Source of the DNA: Azotobacter salinestris
Lineage (GTDB): Bacteria > Pseudomonadota > Gammaproteobacteria > Pseudomonadales > Pseudomonadaceae
Assembly (NCBI RefSeq): GCF_009363155.1
Contig: NZ_CP045302.1
Location: 1,358,501 to 1,422,500, forward strand
Direction of reading: 5' to 3'
DNA: 64,000 nucleotides
The notes under the pieces were generated by a model, which had not been told where the DNA came from, searched no databases, and saw only the letters and a list, made by a program, of their open reading frames with translations. Below, in pieces: positions 60,972 to 64,000 of the stretch; within the stretch, counting starts at the first letter, position 1; each line of letters opens with the position of its first letter. Position numbers and translations under genes: made by a program.

Positions 60972-61100
60972 CTCACACCAAAGAGCCTCCAGAGATCCCG
61001 GGGCGGTTCAGTCCTGTGTTTCAAAGGGCTCGTTCATCGTTGCTGATGGGGAACAGGCTGCCCTAGCGGGGTGGTTGAATGTGAATGCAAGCCACAAATA

Positions 61101-61135
61101 AAAACACCCCCTATCTTGTGCGATGGGGGTGTTAT
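61101..61135. terminator. Bidirectional terminator hairpin
   Basis: A nine-base stem (AACACCCCC / GGGGGTGTT, 61103-61111 and 61125-61133) with A-rich left and T-rich right flanks. It can stop tRNA-Pro transcripts from the right and read-through from the IS nest on the left. Confidence 0.8.
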
Positions 61136-61224
61136 TTTCACTTGTCCCGACGGCTTATAATCTTTTGCACAGCCGTATTAGGTTTATTGCTCGCCCTAAC
61201 TTAAGACTAGGGCTTTCGCGGGTA

Positions 61225-61301
61225 TGGTCGGAGCGACTGGATTCGAACCAGCGACCTTCTCGTCCCGAACGAGACGCGCTACCAAGCTGCGCTACGCTCC
61301 G
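61225..61301 (-). tRNA. tRNA-Pro (anticodon CGG)
   Basis: A 77-nt cloverleaf on the minus strand begins CGGAGCGTAGCGCAGCTTGG and ends with an encoded CCA. The anticodon stem TCTCG/CGAGA encloses TTCGGGA, giving anticodon CGG for codon CCG. The T-arm GGTTCGAATCC and acceptor CGGAGCG/CGCTCCG pair properly. It has its own promoter and lies downstream of the rrn terminator. Confidence 0.96.
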
Positions 61302-61313
61302 AAGATGGCGCGC

Positions 61314-61341
61314 ATTCTACAGAAAAACTTTTTATGCACAA
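61314..61341 (-). promoter_or_regulatory. Promoter of tRNA-Pro
   Basis: On the minus strand TTGTGC (61341-61336) and TAGAAT (61319-61314) are 16 bp apart, followed by the GC-rich discriminator GCGCGCC, a feature of stringently controlled stable-RNA promoters. The tRNA starts 12 bp beyond the -10. Confidence 0.7.
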
Positions 61342-61504
61342 GGGGTTAGATGAAATTTTTTACATCTTTCGAATTGCTGCCTAAAGATAACGCCAAAGTA
61401 CTAAACAGGTAGCGACCAGCATCTGAGAAGATCGACCGCCAGAGACCAATCCATTGTTTACCGATGAGATTGATAAGATCACAGATCTCCAAGTACGACC
61501 CAAA

Positions 61505-61540
61505 TGAAAACCCCCGAGCCGGATGACGGCTCGGGGGTTC
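61505..61540 (-). terminator. rRNA operon terminator
   Basis: A strong stem CCCCCGAGCC / GGCTCGGGGG (61511-61537, seven-base loop) lies just past the 5S gene, followed on the minus strand by TTTTCATTT. Confidence 0.9.
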
Positions 61541-61547
61541 GGAAAGG

Positions 61548-61667
61548 GCGCTTGACGATGACCTACTCTCGCATGGGGAAGCCCCACACTACCATCGGCG
61601 ATGCGTCGTTTCACTGCTGAGTTCGGGATGGGATCAGGTGGTTCCAACGCTCTATGGTCGTCAAGCA
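61548..61667 (-). rRNA. rrf: 5S ribosomal RNA
   Basis: About 120 nt matching Pseudomonas 5S rRNA: the minus strand begins TGCTTGACGACCATAGAGCG and ends near CATCGTCAAGC, so the ends pair. The internal CCCGAACTCAGCAGTGAAAC is the conserved loop region. It is about 155 bp after 23S and followed by the operon terminator. Confidence 0.95.
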
Positions 61668-61821
61668 ATTCGGTGGGGAGGTCGCTGTGCGGCGCCCTCC
61701 CGTATCGGGCATGTGATATCGGTGTCGCGGTGCTCTTGCGGTTCAGGCGAATCTTCGGTTCTGTCGGCTTCGACCCCACCCGCTGCCGCAGCGTGCTGCG
61801 TGCAGATTGTTTGGGTGTTAT

Positions 61822-64000
<2,179 letters not shown>

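Larger units (their letters stand above)
56850..61010 (+). mobile_element. Outer IS3-family element, interrupted and internally deleted
   Basis: Ends are imperfect inverted repeats starting TGAACCGTCCCGG on the left and finishing CCCCGGGGCGGTTCA on the right, with the TG/CA tips typical of IS3. The 391 bp left of, and 413 bp right of, the inserted DNA are the only remaining parts, so about 0.5 kb of the original is missing. No target duplication is visible at the outer flanks. Confidence 0.75.

Overview
The window is a high-GC stretch of a gammaproteobacterial chromosome from the Pseudomonadaceae (Pseudomonas or the closely related Azotobacter). From memory, the gene order from kdsB through nqr, mfd, psrA-lexA-sulA, topA and fadAB, then uup, slt and moeA-moaB-mobA, follows the Pseudomonas aeruginosa PAO1 block of about PA2979 to PA3030. 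The encoded proteins fit that family (PsrA, an AraC-type PobR, the long GAPDH, the MTIP-type phosphorylase).

Conserved core, 1-36316. First come cell-envelope genes: kdsB (partial), a Trm112-like protein, lpxK, exbD, exbB, comEC, a DUF2062 membrane protein and the lipoprotein exporter lolE-lolD-lolC. Next are a glycerophosphodiester phosphodiesterase, the soluble transhydrogenase sthA, and a complete sodium-pumping NADH:quinone oxidoreductase operon nqrABCDEF with its assembly factors apbE and nqrM. Then follow a long-form GAPDH, mfd, csiV, methylthioinosine phosphorylase, nagZ, an L,D-transpeptidase, psrA, the SOS pair lexA-sulA under two LexA boxes, topA, and the beta-oxidation operon fadBA.

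Accessory segment, 36600-48010. Four head-to-tail copies of one IS630-family element are spaced exactly 1185 bp apart and share single TA dinucleotides. An IS5-family element with a -1 frameshift signal abuts them, inserted just upstream of a MarR-type regulator. A 4-hydroxybenzoate module follows (AraC-type pobR divergent from pobA), then an NADP-type malic enzyme, and an IS110-family transposase whose upstream non-coding region is rich in hairpins and REP-like repeats.

Second core block, 48080-56812. It holds a universal stress protein, a cysteine-containing hypothetical protein, the ABC-F ATPase uup, the lytic transglycosylase slt, a YegS-like lipid kinase, and the molybdenum-cofactor genes moeA, moaB and mobA.

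IS nest and rRNA, 56850-64000. An internally deleted IS3-family element is interrupted by a second deleted IS3-family element in the opposite orientation. That one is interrupted in turn by an IS66-family element flanked by an 8-bp target duplication and carrying a duplicated left end. The window ends with tRNA-Pro(CGG), 5S rRNA and the 3' part of 23S rRNA, all on the minus strand. The most unusual features are the perfect tandem IS630 array with its mosaic point differences, the nested IS cluster, a MITE-like repeat between psrA and lexA, and a possible guide-RNA region upstream of the IS110 transposase.
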